Shown here piece after piece: positions 1 to 10,974 of a stretch of 64,000 nucleotides of DNA. Source of the stretch: Cladopsammia gracilis (taxonomy: Eukaryota; Cnidaria; Anthozoa; Scleractinia; Dendrophylliidae); the NCBI GenBank assembly GCA_022457155.1, contig JAJGOT010000165.1:1405001-1469000 (forward strand), written 5' to 3'. A model generated the notes under the pieces. The model had not been told where the DNA came from, made no database searches, and saw only the letters and a program-made list of their open reading frames with translations. Position numbers and translations under genes: made by a program. Each line of letters opens with the position of its first letter. The first letter of the stretch is position 1.

Positions 1-592
1 AAGCAGCGAAACCAAAAGGAAATGGACTAAAAGCCACATCAACTACATGTAACGATGTTTTAACCGTTTCTTGTATCCTTTAGCTGTAAATTTTTGTAAG
101 ACATAAGCTTACTGTCCATGCTGCAGTTCTTTCCGACTTTTCGCCGCTATGAATTGAACTTTTTAAGATACGAAACACTTGTAACTAAGACATTCTGCCA
201 TTTTACTGTGTTTTAATTCGCGTAGTCACTAATGTCCCGTTCTTTAAGTGGACGAAAGTTTTTCGTAGAAACTCTCAACTGATTGTGTACGCTAAATTCA
301 TTTTAGCTTGGCAAAAGTTTTGGCATTCGCTGCAATGTTTGTTGTTTACGAAATGGTGCGAGGTAACACGTCACAACCGTGTTTACATACTCTCATCTAA
401 ACACACCTATAAACCAACGACAGCGCGCGTACTATCTCAAATATTTTATAAACTCCTATCACTAATACACCTCATTTCTGTCATACATGTAACACCATTT
501 CTATCATACTCCCATTCCTTTTAATGTCTTAATATCTTTTTGATAAAATTTCAGTTATGGAAATGTACTATTGCATTTAGTATACCCTGAAT
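1..592. other. Unassigned non-coding sequence
   Basis: AT-rich sequence with only short open frames of no recognisable composition. I see no promoter, RNA gene or repeat here. Confidence 0.4.
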
Positions 593-750
593 ATATCACA
601 CAAACACTCCCCATTTGCATCAAATTCATCTACCAGTTTTCACTTTTAATATCCAGACAGTCATCCCCAAATTTTCACCGTATCACACAAAAACTCCCCA
701 TTTCCATCAAATTTCCATTCCCAGACAGTCATCCCAAAGTTTTCACAGGC
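593..750. repeat. Imperfect tandem duplication
   Basis: Two diverged neighbouring copies each begin TATCACACAAA and run through CTCCCCATTT, CATCAAATT and CAGACAGTCATCCC to a TTTTCAC end. The second copy is shorter. The open frames across it are by-products of the repeat. Confidence 0.6.
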
Positions 751-855
751 TTTCTGATGAGCACTCCACTTCACGTTTGTATAGGAATCCCACCCCACCA
801 ATTTTTGTGAATGGCAGAGTGAGCATCAATGAACATCCTCAAAGAAAAAATGTAT

Positions 856-1416
856 AGAGTGTTTTCACATGACGTCATAAAAATTAAAAAATCTAAAGTA
901 TACATCCTACAAAGCTGTTTCTAACATGGTATGTGGATACCAGTGTTATAATCTTTCACAAAAAGTTTCGGGTTTTAACGATGTTTCGTTTTCGATTTAT
1001 AAAGGTTGTAAATGTGTCACGCAATTCGTCACGCTAATTCAGATAAGCCGTGAAAATAAACAAAAAATTGAACTAGTTGAGAGTTATTAATGGGTTATAG
1101 ATGCTTATATGCCGATTTCATGCCTCTTATAGTGAATACAATATTTTGTGATGAGATTTTTGGTGTTGTTAAGACTTTAAAGTCTTTAAATTTTTGGCCG
1201 CCATGTTGGTGTCCCTAAGTGGGACACCAAGATGGCCGCTCCATACATTTCTTACTAAAAATGTTTATACTCATTCGCCTATAACTCTTGAATGAAATGC
1301 CCTTGCGCTTCAAAATTTGGCCCAGATGTATAGTTTTAAACTCTCTACAATTCCATATACATTTTAGAATCGAAAACTGCTTCTGAATTTTGATATGACG
1401 TCATTAAAAAGACTCT
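856..1416. mobile_element. MITE-like element with ATGACGTCAT-containing ends
   Basis: The left end reads AGAGTGTTTTCACATGACGT and the right end is its imperfect reverse complement, with TGACGTCATTAAAAAGACTC before 1416. No protein is encoded and no clear target duplication is visible, so the superfamily is unassigned. A perfect internal palindrome lies at 1196-1239. Confidence 0.5.
1196..1239. repeat. Palindrome GGCCGCCAT...ATGGCCG
   Basis: Arms of about 20 bp (GGTGTCCC / GGGACACC core) are separated by a 5-bp spacer, TAAGT. It would extrude as a hairpin. It lies inside the MITE-like element and is probably part of it. Confidence 0.7.
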
Positions 1417-1720
1417 ATTTGAAGTGAAATTTTAAACTAAACACGACAAAACAAACAAGCAAAAAAACTCTTACTCAAGCGAGTGGCGGGACTGCTAGGC
1501 AGCACAGTACAATTTTAAATGACTCGCAGTAAACACTGACGAAAGCAAGTTTTCACAAAATTGTGTTTTCGCCTAAGTATTTATTTTTATAGGGTTCCAG
1601 AATAGAAATGTTGTAATGAAATGGAAAGACCTGAATTTCACTCCAATCAAGCGCATAAAAAGACGGTAATAAAAGCTGGCTGAAAAAAAACTACATAAAA
1701 GCTGGCTGAGAAAAACTACA

Positions 1721-2341
1721 TACCTTATTATAGGAAATTAACGCTCCATGAAATTAAGGTATTGGAAATTAACGCGACTTAAATTAACGCGAATTTAACG
1801 GAAAACGACTTTCGAATAAAGAAAATTAACGCGAAAGAGGCGGTAGAATTTCACAATAAAGGAAATTAACGCGATTAAGACACAGTTGGTAGTGACAACT
1901 GGAACAAATTTATTTCGACACTGGATGCAAAAAAATTCAAATCTGGAGAAAACTGTCGAGAAAGACTATGTTGACGATTCAAAATCTATCTTGGCCGAAA
2001 TCAAAGGAGAAGATATTGAAAACATCACTTCTGACAGCGACAACGATGAAGATGAACTTGAAATATTGTAAACCTTCACTTCAGCTTTTGTGAAAGATTA
2101 AAATAAAAGGTAAACGGAAAGAAAAAAAGCTTGTAGTTGTTGTTTTTTTAGGTGTCAAGAATGTCTGCACAGGTTCCAAAATTGGGGTTAAAATATTGGA
2201 AATTAAGAGCGCGGAAATTAACGCTGCTCTTAATTAACGTCGCGGAAATTAACACTCAACAAAATTAACGCGACTTAAATTAACGCGAATTTTAACGATT
2301 CGCGTTAATATCATGGTGCGTTAATTTCCTATAATAAGGTA
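1721..2341. mobile_element. Non-autonomous TIR element, possibly pogo/Tc1-like
   Basis: Both ends carry an inverted repeat of about 38 bp with a few mismatches, beginning TACCTTATTATAGGAAATTA. The outermost TA could be a TA target duplication, which is what suggests the Tc1/mariner/pogo group. The interior repeats GGAAATTAACGCG-like words many times in both orientations. It also holds a short acidic open frame at 1886-2071 that may be the remnant of a transposase C-terminus. TIRs are directly visible; the superfamily is inference. Confidence 0.6.
1886..2071 (+). pseudogene. Possible C-terminal remnant of a transposase
   Basis: A 61-codon open frame inside the TIR element at 1721-2341. It ends in a strongly acidic stretch (EDIENITSDSDNDEDELEIL). 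Pogo/Tigger-type transposases often end in an acidic tail, and TA-flanked TIRs agree with that, but no DDE motif remains. It could equally be a chance frame. Confidence 0.25.
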
Positions 2342-3066
2342 GTCAAACGAGGTTTTAGTTGTGAAATAGTACAAACGAATGTCTATCTCCGAGTGAGTGT
2401 TTCTACTACAAATACCATAAATCGAACGCCCGATTGACATTTCACACGACAAAAAAAAAATAGTAGAACGTGAACAATTGCGAGTTTTACAGGGGGATAA
2501 TTACTGTATGCTCATCACCCTGTTTTACCACAAAGCTAATTTATTAGGTTTTAGCTTACTAGCTATAAGCTTATATTAGAGGCTTTTTTAATGCGAAGAA
2601 ATATACAATTAACATAAAAATATGTTGCCTTACCTTGATCTCGGAGAAACTACTGTGCATTAAAAGCGCCATCCGTGAAGAAGTAAATTTTCCAAATTGA
2701 AGGGGTTCCGTAAAGAAAAAAAATCGTTGAATAAACTAAAGAGAAGCCACCGAAATCGCACTCGCGTCGGCCGCCATGTTTTTTGTTTTGTTTGCACTTC
2801 CGGATTGACAAACTCTGCTCGTGCGCAGAACACGAATCCGCTGACTGATACCTCCATGATTGCTTTGCAAGTTGTGAGAACATCGCTTGGATTTCATTTA
2901 AGAGAATGTATGGGAAGTTGCTTACACCCCCCCCCCCCCCCCCCCCCGATTAGTATCCTTGTCTTGAGTAGCAAACCGCGAAATATTCAGGGAAATAACG
3001 CCTTTTATTTAAACGGTTTTCTCCGCTTAGTAAATTCACAGCAAAACATCAAAGTGTTTTTCTAGC
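2342..3066. other. Unassigned sequence with poly-C tract
   Basis: No gene recognised. A C homopolymer of about 16-17 bp lies near 2931-2947. Open frames on both strands here have no protein-like features. Confidence 0.4.
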
Positions 3067-3170
3067 TGACGTGACATTCGGTCGTATAACCGCACGAAAA
3101 ACAAAGCCTCGCTTTGGTTTCAACATGACGTCGTACGCGCATGTTTTGCGACGTCATACGCGCCCGCGAG
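3067..3170 (+). repeat. Left copy of a ~105-bp inverted repeat
   Basis: The segment containing CGAAAAACAAAGC, CGCTTTGGTTTCAA and GCGACGTCATACGCGCCCGC recurs in reverse complement at about 5570-5705. The arms are about 2.4 kb apart. They may be ends of one decayed element or two inverted insertions of one family. Confidence 0.5.
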
Positions 3171-3912
3171 CTAGTCCTGCGCGACGGCGGAGCTACAGTA
3201 GTCCGGTCCTGCACGACGGCGGACGGAGGGCGGGCACACGCGCGCCCGCGAAACATTCCGCTAGCCATGACCATTAAAAATGACGGGCACAGGTTCTGGT
3301 TCTATGAGTATGGGGCTGCGCAGCCAGGCCTTCGGCCTGGCAAGTGCTCCGCTATTATGGTTTGTTCTTCCTTGAATAAATCACTTGATATTTTCTTTTT
3401 GGTGTTCTAAGAACAATTTTATGTTTGAGCAAAGGTACCTTGTCAACTATTTGGTGTATTTTGATCAAAACACAGCAGAATCTGCGTGACAATGCCCTTT
3501 AAATTTAAAATGAACACAGCCGAAAAAATATAACGAGAATATGACATGTGTTGTTTTAGAATTGGTATCTAATAGGAGTAAAAGTCATTTGACCCCCACG
3601 CCCATCAAACAAGATTCTGGTACCTTTTAGGGTGTTTTCAAACATTTCTGACGAGCACTCACGTCCTTTTTATACGTGAGTCCCTCCCCCCCATCCCCCG
3701 GGTCGATTTTGTCGTCAAACCTGGGATTCATATGATCAATTCACAATTTTTTCCGACCGTTCAAAAGGGGTGAAGTTGCTTTAATGCGCTGCACATAAAC
3801 CGTTCCTCTCAAAGCGAAAGCAAGACACTATGCATGATTTGAGCGTGACATTGCACGCGAAAACGGGGCCAGGAGACATGCCTCTGAAAATAGCGTACAG
3901 AAAAACCAACCA

Positions 3913-4019
3913 GGGGTCAATTTAATAAAACTTTTACAGTTGTAATTTACAAGTGTAGCTATTGTTTTCACCCTCTGAAACAATGGCTACACTTGTAAAA
4001 GTTTTATTAAATTGACCCC
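3913..4019. mobile_element. 107-bp foldback (palindromic) element
   Basis: The ends GGGGTCAATTTAATAAAACT and its exact complement enclose a nearly complete hairpin. The inner arms carry TACACTTGTAAA-type words around a short CACCCTC-containing loop. There is no coding capacity. It is a typical foldback MITE; no clear target duplication was seen. Confidence 0.65.
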
Positions 4020-5569
4020 AGATCAGGATTGAGTTTTCCTATCCGTCAAAGTAATAAAGTGATTGGAACTTGTGATCAGTTGCAGAGCTCTACTTGTGTG
4101 CTTTGTGTTAATTCATCAAGTAGATAATATTTTTGTAATTTGAGGCTACAAGGCCGAGAACTAAAATTTTATATGAGGGTCTCAAAAATATGATTTTCTA
4201 CGGACGTTATGCAAGTTATCAATTTCCGGTCAAACCCACATTTCTGGATTCCTTAGTGTTTTTTTGTTCGTCGACACTAATACCCTACCTCTCCTCGGCT
4301 GATGGAAATTTGGTCGTAAAAGGCGGGCTCTCAGATATTTCAATTAATTCTGTGTAACATGTCAGCGCCAAAGAGAAAGAAACGGTGAATGGCCAATACC
4401 ATACTTCTCCTAGTGACAGAGAATTACAAGTAGATCGGATCAAAACAGACCACCACGGTAAAAAAAATTATGGAAACTTAACTGTAAAACCATGGACGAT
4501 CTATTGCAGCACATTAGAACAATACAGTGATAAGGAAAAACAGACCACTGCAATGACCGATAAAACAATGTGAAAAGGCATTCTCTCAAAATGACACTAT
4601 GGTTGGCCAAAAAATATATGGGCGCTTATTCGCGCCCAAAATATATCAGCTAGCGACTGAGGGAAGCTCGCCGAGCGGCCGAATACAACGCCTTTTACAA
4701 ATGAATTTATATTTTTCTTTACAATTTCACGATCATTTAGATGTAAAAACCCTTTTGGTTCAGACTGTACGCGCGCTCGTGTGCGCGCTAATGACGTAAG
4801 AAATTATGCGCAGTAGTGATGCGCAATGCCCAAGGAATCACCTTTCCAGGCACCGCTTCGAGCGGTTGTTTTTGTAGATTTTAAACACAAGAGAACAATC
4901 AAGCTAGTATTAGTATTAAAAGAATGTAAGAAGTTATTAGTTAACCAAAAATTTGGAATATTTGACTGCAAATGAATTTGAATGAAGCGCCTTTGTGTTT
5001 CTAGTAAGTTTGCCAAAATATTCAGCACGCGGAAATTTAATATCGTTATTTCAAGTTTCCTTGTAGGTTTTTAAAGTAAGAGAACTGATTAGTTTCAAAC
5101 TGTCGACAGAATCACTTTAACTAGATAGAGAGCTATTCTTTTCCCTGAAAGAGTTAAAAGTATTTTTTTAATGCACTATTTATTTAGGAGTTTTGAAATT
5201 GTTCGCGAAATACGGTAGGACAAACCATATTTTTTTCATCATGTTGGATGAACCGGCTAAAAGATCAAAACTTGTTCTTCACGCAACATGTTGAATGAAA
5301 ATGTTAATCTTTAATCTTACTTTAAAATCTCCTGTTCGCTTTGGACTTTGTTGACATTCACGCTAACTTTCAAATTAAAAAAGTGCGTTTAAGGTTTTTG
5401 TTTGAGCTTCCGAAAGTACGGACAAAACAAAGATCCACAAACAACTGAGTGCGCCCGCAGCCAGTTAAGGAAAGTAAATACCCTTTGCGTGTGATTGACA
5501 GCTACCCAGCCATTGACGAATTGTCTTTACGTCACTGGAGCATTTTTGGAAATGTTGTCCGTTGGGCAG
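4020..5569. other. Unassigned non-coding sequence
   Basis: No gene or element recognised. Short frames near 4385-4573 and 4599-4799 lack protein-like features. Around 4612-4645 there is a small inverted motif (ATATATGGGCGC ... GCGCCCAAAATAT). Confidence 0.4.
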
Positions 5570-5705
5570 AGGTAGCTCGCGGGCGCGTATGACGTCGCAA
5601 AATATGCGCGTATAACGTCACACAACATCCGGGATCTTAGCAATTTTGAAACCAAAGCGAAGCTTTGTTTTTCGCGCGGCTACACGGCCGATATCATGCA
5701 AGTAA
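5570..5705 (-). repeat. Right copy of the ~105-bp inverted repeat
   Basis: Reverse complement of the repeat at 3067-3170. It shares the CGCGAGCTA-side GC-rich segment, GCGACGTCATACGCGCCCGC and the CGAAAAACAAAGC segment, and carries a short insertion relative to the left copy. Confidence 0.5.
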
Positions 5706-5744
5706 GCTGCAGCATACACTTTTGAGGATCTGGATGGGGTTTAC

Positions 5745-5846
5745 AGACAACTGACAAATGGCTAAAATTTTAACTGACAACTGACAAATAAGCTAAAATT
5801 TTACTGACAAATGACTTTTGTACCACGGTTAACTGACAACTGACAA
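5745..5846 (+). repeat. AACTGACAACTGACAAAT short tandem repeats
   Basis: Several direct copies of an AACTGACAACTGACAAAT-like word are separated by GGCTAAAATTTT-like spacers. The same words in the same orientation occur at about 8150-8190 and 8788-8838, where they flank a LINE fragment. Confidence 0.6.
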
Positions 5847-5985
5847 CAGGCTTGGAATAATCTTTTCTCGGTTTTATTTATGTGTTTTTACACCACAGGA
5901 CAGGAGATTAATGCAGACTCGAATTTTCTGTGTCGTTAATATGACTATTAAAGTTAATAATTTACAATTTTTCCCTAGCGTGATA

Positions 5986-6031
5986 TATCTGTCGCATCCT
6001 CTATCGCATCCTCTGTCGCATCCTCTATTCT
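5986..6031 (+). repeat. 13-bp tandem repeat (CTATCGCATCCTC)
   Basis: Three to four copies of a TGTCGCATCCTCTA-like unit, read as a repeated GCDR peptide on the minus strand. Confidence 0.6.
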
Positions 6032-6065
6032 CTATCCTCGGTGGCCACGCGCTCGACAGAAAGAT

Positions 6066-6094
6066 GTACGGTGGACCGCAAGGCCATCCCTGAT
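6066..6094 (+). other. Sequence resembling the end of the 25.9-34.0 kb transposon
   Basis: TACGGTGGACCGCAAGGCCA matches the terminus TACGGTGGCCCACAAGGGAC at most positions and continues with a similar ATCCCTGA. No matching opposite end was found. It may be the remnant of a related element or coincidence. Confidence 0.25.
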
Positions 6095-6109
6095 GTGTTT
6101 CTTTTTCTT

Positions 6110-7035
6110 TAAGTCGAGATTGTCCTATCTCGTCTTTATAACCAACTCCCTCACCTGGAACCAACACATCCGTGCCATTACTGCTAAGGCCAACAAGTTA
6201 CTTGGACTTTTAAAACGCACGTGCCCACTATTAAATGATGTCTCTGCTAGACGCTCACTTTATCTTGCACTTGTGAAGTGTCAGTTATCCTATGCGACCC
6301 AAGTCTGGTCCCCAGAGAAGATTGAATTAAAAACTCAAATTGAAAGGGTTCAAAGCAGGGCCACAAGGTGGATCCTCAAACAACGTGTAGGTGTGATGTC
6401 ATACAGAGACAGACTTTTAACTTTGAAACTTCTCCCTCTGACATTTGACCGTGAACTCAAAGATCTTGTTTTTTTCTACAAATGTCGGAATGGTTTTACT
6501 GATCTTAATGTTTATGATTTTGTTTCTCTTGTTTCTCATGGTCGAACAAGACTAAGTAATTCTTATAACCTTAAAACTCCTTTTTGTAAAACTAGCACTT
6601 TTCAGGCCTCTTACTTCAATCGTATTGTTAAGCTCTAGAACTATATTTGTAAATTTTCACCACCGACCAATCTTTCAACTACTGCTTCCTTCCGCAACTT
6701 TGTTACTGAACACATGTTGTATCTTTTGCACAATCACTTTGACATACTCTATCCCTGTACCTGGTGAATTATACGATCCTGCCCCTGCCATCCCTAGTGT
6801 TTTTTTTAGCGTTTCTTAAATTTGGCGTCTTTTGGTTGATCGTGTTTTAATTATTATCTGTAACTTGGGAGGTGCCTCGCATGGATCCTCGTGTCCCGTT
6901 TGCACCTGCCCTTTTGACCTTAGCACTTTAATTCACTTTGTACATACATTTCATTTTCTCTTTGATGTTTAATTTGTTGTATGTAACATGTGTAATGGTC
7001 AATAAAGCTGTTAAAAAAAATAAAAAAAATAAAAT
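6110..7035 (+). mobile_element. 5'-truncated CR1/Jockey-group LINE 3' end
   Basis: An open frame from about 6110 to 6638 encodes the region downstream of a LINE reverse transcriptase. It shows ITNSLTWNQHIRAITAKANK, then LLGLLKRTCPLL, a YATQVWSP-type segment and LVFFYKCRNG. An in-frame TAG at 6636-6638 interrupts it, but the same frame continues with FRNFVTEHMLYLL to a TGA near 6767, as expected for the end of such an ORF2. An untranslated tail follows, ending in AATAAAGCTG and an A-rich run at about 7012-7035. The endonuclease and RT catalytic core are missing, so this is a dead 5'-truncated insertion. Clade assignment within the Jockey/CR1 group is approximate. Confidence 0.8.
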
Positions 7036-7141
7036 AACGTTAGATATCGGCTTATAACACGAAATTGAGATCTCGACTTATTACGCGAGATCTCGTCTTA
7101 TAACGTGAGATCTCGAGAGATCTTGACACAGAAATAAAGTT

Positions 7142-7173
<32 letters not shown>

Positions 7174-7260
7174 GACTATAATCAGTACTAATAATACAAG
7201 ATCTCGACTTATAATGCGAGATAGACTGCTAGCGCTAGCAGTCCCTCTCTGAATAGTCAA
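7036..7260. repeat. GAGATCTCGACTTAT repeats with (ATC)n microsatellite
   Basis: Repeated words of the form CGAGATCTCGACTTATAACGCG occur about four times, in a partly palindromic arrangement. An (ATC)n run of about 11 units lies at 7141-7173. A further GAGATCTCGACTTA copy is at 7710-7725, so 7036-7725 may be one element. Confidence 0.55.
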
Positions 7261-8148
7261 GCAGAAAATCACGGCGTTCGACCGAGCGAGCGGAAAGTAA
7301 TGCGAGTCGAGGGTGCACTGGAGAAGAAGTGGGAAGAGAAAAGCATTTTCTAAAACATTTTATTCTCGCTACGAGTACTCGTTGAAGTCATCGTGTCAAC
7401 TCTGATGTGAAACTGAAGATATCAATTCTAACTTGATATGTCAAGATGTTAAAACTCATCAAACTTGCCTGACATCTTCCTATTGTCTATGAACCAATCC
7501 CATTTCTCGGTATTGGCGCTGCGGGGAATTCGAACGCGTCCGTTACAGAAGAGAGCGCAGTCCATTGTCCCCCCGCCTCTCTCCCAGTTTCCCCTCGGCT
7601 CGTTCGCTCGCTCCAGTCTCGACGAGGTTGTTTTCGTGATTTGCTCGCCGGCTCGACTGACTGAAAAGGGACAGCTAGCAGTCAAAATGCGTGAGTCCGA
7701 CTAACACCTGGAGATCTCGACTTACATTTTCTTTTAGAGCTGTCTAAAATGCTCAACATTGAGAGACAGACCGATGCGGTAAATAAATATTCAGGTCTGG
7801 TTCTTATCTAATGTCTAATCGCAAAAAACACTTCAAAAAGAAGTTTCTAGAAGAGGTGTCCATTTTTGACCATGAATCACTGCTCATTTTAATACTCGTT
7901 GGCATTCTGCCACGAGTAAAAAAGAAACTACATGCAGTTGACAAGAAGAATGTGTGTAGTCTTATCATTACAAAACTCAATAGCAGAGAAATAACTGAGC
8001 ACCCGATGACAATGGAAGATTCTATATTGATGGGCATTTTGTGATAACAATAAGAAGAGCACTGTCTGGATATTTAACAATATGTATTTTTAATAGTTAT
8101 AGGGGGTCTAAAATGGGCCAAGAACATTTATTTAAGGTATTAATTAAT
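7261..8148. other. Unassigned sequence with a 77-codon open frame
   Basis: A frame on the plus strand at 7811-8044 is lysine-rich at its start and then hydrophobic. It is also open on the opposite strand. I do not recognise it, and it could be a fragment of a decayed repeat. The GC-rich stretch at 7500-7680 shows no gene structure. Confidence 0.3.
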
Positions 8149-8195
8149 TATTAACAGTCATTGAACTGACAAATGACAGATGACACAAAATTTTT

Positions 8196-8800
8196 ATTTT
8201 TTATTTATTTATTTTATTAGACTTCGCCATCAAAAAAACTAATGACAAACAAAATGATAAAAAACAAAGAAAACAACTACTGGGTTATGGCAGGGTGACC
8301 ACAACAGCTGCCGCCAATTACTGTGGGCCCAAGATTAACAAAATTCTAAACACTCGAATAAAATGGTAAAATATAGTAACTAATAACAACACGAGATAGG
8401 CTCAGAAAGGTTGCGTGACGTATTACATTTTAAGCAGACAGATTTCCAGGTTCTAGGGTCCTCATTATCGAATCGCGAGATAAGTGCATCTTTGTAATAT
8501 GAGGAGAGCAAAGATTTAAATTGGTTTAGAGTTACATGTTCATATCTTAACTGCAGGGGGAGAGCGTTCCAGATTCTAGAAGTTCTTTCAAAAAAAGAGT
8601 GCTGATAAGTAGAAGTGCGGCATTTCTTTGGTCTAAAAGATTTTGCATTGCTAGCGCTTGCTCTAGTGACCCTTGTAGAATAATGCGTTCAGGGAGCACG
8701 TCATGTGATACACAAACAATACCATTAGTGGCCTTAAAGAAAAAGACCAAGTCCAAAAACTCATGCCAAAAACAAATAGGTAGAATATCAACTGACAACT
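8196..8800 (-). mobile_element. 5'-truncated LINE 3' end (minus strand)
   Basis: On the minus strand the sequence encodes the end of a LINE ORF2: FLDLVFFFKATNG, then after one frame change NAKSFRPKKCRTSTYQHSFF and SRIWNALPLQ, followed by ALISRFDNEDPRTWKSVCLK. The 3' untranslated region ends in an ATAAATAAATAAAAAATAAA tail at about 8196-8218, giving the orientation. Only the last ~140 codons remain and the frame is shifted near 8670-8690. It sits within AACTGACAACTGACAAAT repeats. It resembles the Jockey/CR1-group end at 6110-7035 but is a different family member. Confidence 0.75.
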
Positions 8801-8868
8801 GACAAATGGCCTAAATTTCAACTGACAACTGACATTTGAAACCACCCCCCCCCCCCCCCCTCCCTCCC
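8786..8868 (+). repeat. AACTGACAACTGACAAAT repeats and poly-C tract
   Basis: Two copies of the CAACTGACAACTGACA word seen at 5745-5846 are followed by a C-rich tract at about 8845-8868. Confidence 0.6.
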
Positions 8869-9796
8869 CATCCAGACCCTCACTTTTGTGTGTTTAGCGG
8901 AGAAAACGGTTTTCGAAAATCGTTTTTCCCTGCATTTTTTCGCGGTTTTTTACTCAAGACAGGTCTCAAAAAGTGGCCAAGACCGCATTCGAGGCTGCGT
9001 AACTCTGCAAGTCAATGCAAGCATTTTTGGAGGAATATCAGAGTTCTCATGAAGTGCCGGCAACCGGCTAACTTCAACCGGCTAAAAACCCGGCTATTTC
9101 GAATTTTAAGCCGCCTACTTTTCAGCGAAAAGGCTTATTATGTGTTAAACAAACCTGGATGAACAGTGAAAACTGACTAATGAATAGACAGGTTTCTCGT
9201 AAATTTGTTTTCACATTGAAGGTAATCCTTCAGTTGAGGGCTTTATGAAAAATGTCTTGCCAAAAATGCATGAAATGGCAATTCTGAGCCTCTAGATTTT
9301 CAAATTTTCCTGGGGGCATGCCCCCAGACCACCCTAGAAATTGGCTTGCCTTCGGCACTCAATTGCCAAGCAGCCTACTATTATATTTCAACCGTCTACT
9401 CTAAAGCTTAGTGAGAACCCTGAATATAGAGCTAAGTGCTTATTTTAAAACCTGATTTCGTTTTAGGAAAATTTAATTGAAACTATAGAGCTAAACTCTT
9501 TTAATCCATTAATTGACGGTGCCGGCCAAAACCGGCCGTGATTTTGCAATAACACAGAAAAAGAACTTCAAGCGATGAAATCTTGCTTCGAGGAACTTTA
9601 TACCCGCGAAGAAGCGGAGTTTTGAAGAATTTTCAAGCAGCCGAGGGAGTTAATGGTAAAAAAATACATTTTTTTCTATGGGAATTTATGTTGATATCAA
9701 TTTGTGATTGACTATTTCTTTGTGTTGTTGTTAGTTTTGGAGAAATGTTTATAAAACGTGCTCAAATTCAGTCGGATTGACATCTTGAATTTCGCC
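8869..9796. other. Unassigned sequence with a short palindrome
   Basis: No gene recognised. An 18-bp perfect palindrome CTGGGGGCATGCCCCCAG lies at 9310-9327 and is followed by ACCACCCTAG. Around 9056-9100 the word CCGGCTAA is repeated. Confidence 0.4.
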
Positions 9797-9831
9797 ATGA
9801 GCTCGGCCAGCCAGTTTCTCGATGCGCTAAT
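9797..9831 (+). other. Possible short first coding exon
   Basis: An ATG in good context (CGCCATGAG) opens 11-12 codons reading MSSASQFLDALM and then meets GTAGGC, a possible splice donor. No downstream exon was found, so this is a weak candidate and may be a decayed copy. Confidence 0.15.
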
Positions 9832-10855
9832 GGTAGGCTTTTTGCTTTGAAACATAAACTAACCGATATTTGAATAAATTTTTGTTTTCAAAAGAAGATT
9901 TTGTTGTCCAATTTTATGCGTTTTTTCATTCATTACATAGGTTGAAAAGCGCTTTTATGTAAACAAACCAAGACTTGGATTTTATAGTTCTAACTTCACT
10001 CGCGTCGCCTTGCGGAAAGATGTCTGTGCATTTTTTTGCAACTTTGATTTCCAAATCAGTTTTTCGGGCAATTTTCGATACGCAACAGATGTATTTTATT
10101 CGGAAATTAGTCACACTAGTTATTCCAGACCGAGAAAAAGTTGTTTTTTGTGAGCTTTTGTGCAGTCTAAATGTACTGTGCAGACGGTCGTGTAATACAG
10201 TTTTTGAGAATTGCTAAAATTGATAAATAGCTAGCCCGGTCAGCAGTCTTAATTTTTTTTCTTGTGCTTCCGACCTTTCACCTAAGGTAAGCTTATCATC
10301 ATCGTCACTGTTCAGAGAGCTCCGCAGTTAGGCTAAGCCTATCTATACATATTATGCTATATTTTTCATGTAAGTCGTTGTGTAATTTGTCTTGACTGCT
10401 TATGGAATCTGTAACCACAAAGCTAATACTATATATACTTCTGTTCACGTCCTGGTGTAGCTTGAGAAGAGCTTAAAAACATTTCAAGGCACAAATGGCC
10501 AAAATATTAAGAACATTAAGTTTCGACTTAGCCTGAACACCAAATTTTGACGTTCTTATAAAAAAAAACGAGTGTCAATACCAGATGAAACGTTTTGTCT
10601 ACTTTGGCGTTACTGTTTACAAGAGAGTACAACTTCGACAAGTTCCCAGATAAAGGTGCGCAAAAACGTTCAGAAACTAACATGGTTGTAGTAGTTTAAC
10701 TGGTGCCATGAGAGATTATTCCTGATTTTCCACAAAGGAAAAGTCGTGTCTTGATGCTCCACTGCTACTGTACAAGGCAGAGGAAAACGAGTTAAGTAAC
10801 AAGTCGAATAGCCGCGAACATGAGTAGAAACAAGAATTCATAAGAATGCTAGAAT
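9832..10855. other. Unassigned non-coding sequence
   Basis: AT-rich. The overlapping plus and minus frames at 9926-10217 have no recognisable protein features. Nothing else is visible. Confidence 0.4.
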
Positions 10856-10974
10856 AAGGAATCATATGATTGGAATACGGAATCCAGATGGTTGGAATCC
10901 GGAATCCTGATGGTTAGAATCCGGAATTCAGAAGGGTGGAATCCGGAATCCAGGGGGCTGGAATCCGGAATCCA
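10856..10974 (+). repeat. ~22-bp minisatellite (GGTTGGAATCCGGAATCC)
   Basis: About five diverged direct copies of a unit containing TGGTTGGAATCCGGAATCC. Confidence 0.75.

Noticed and set aside
3062..3277. Overlapping open frames on both strands in the GC-rich stretch
   Set aside because: Arginine-rich peptides on both strands reflect base composition of a repeat, not coding.
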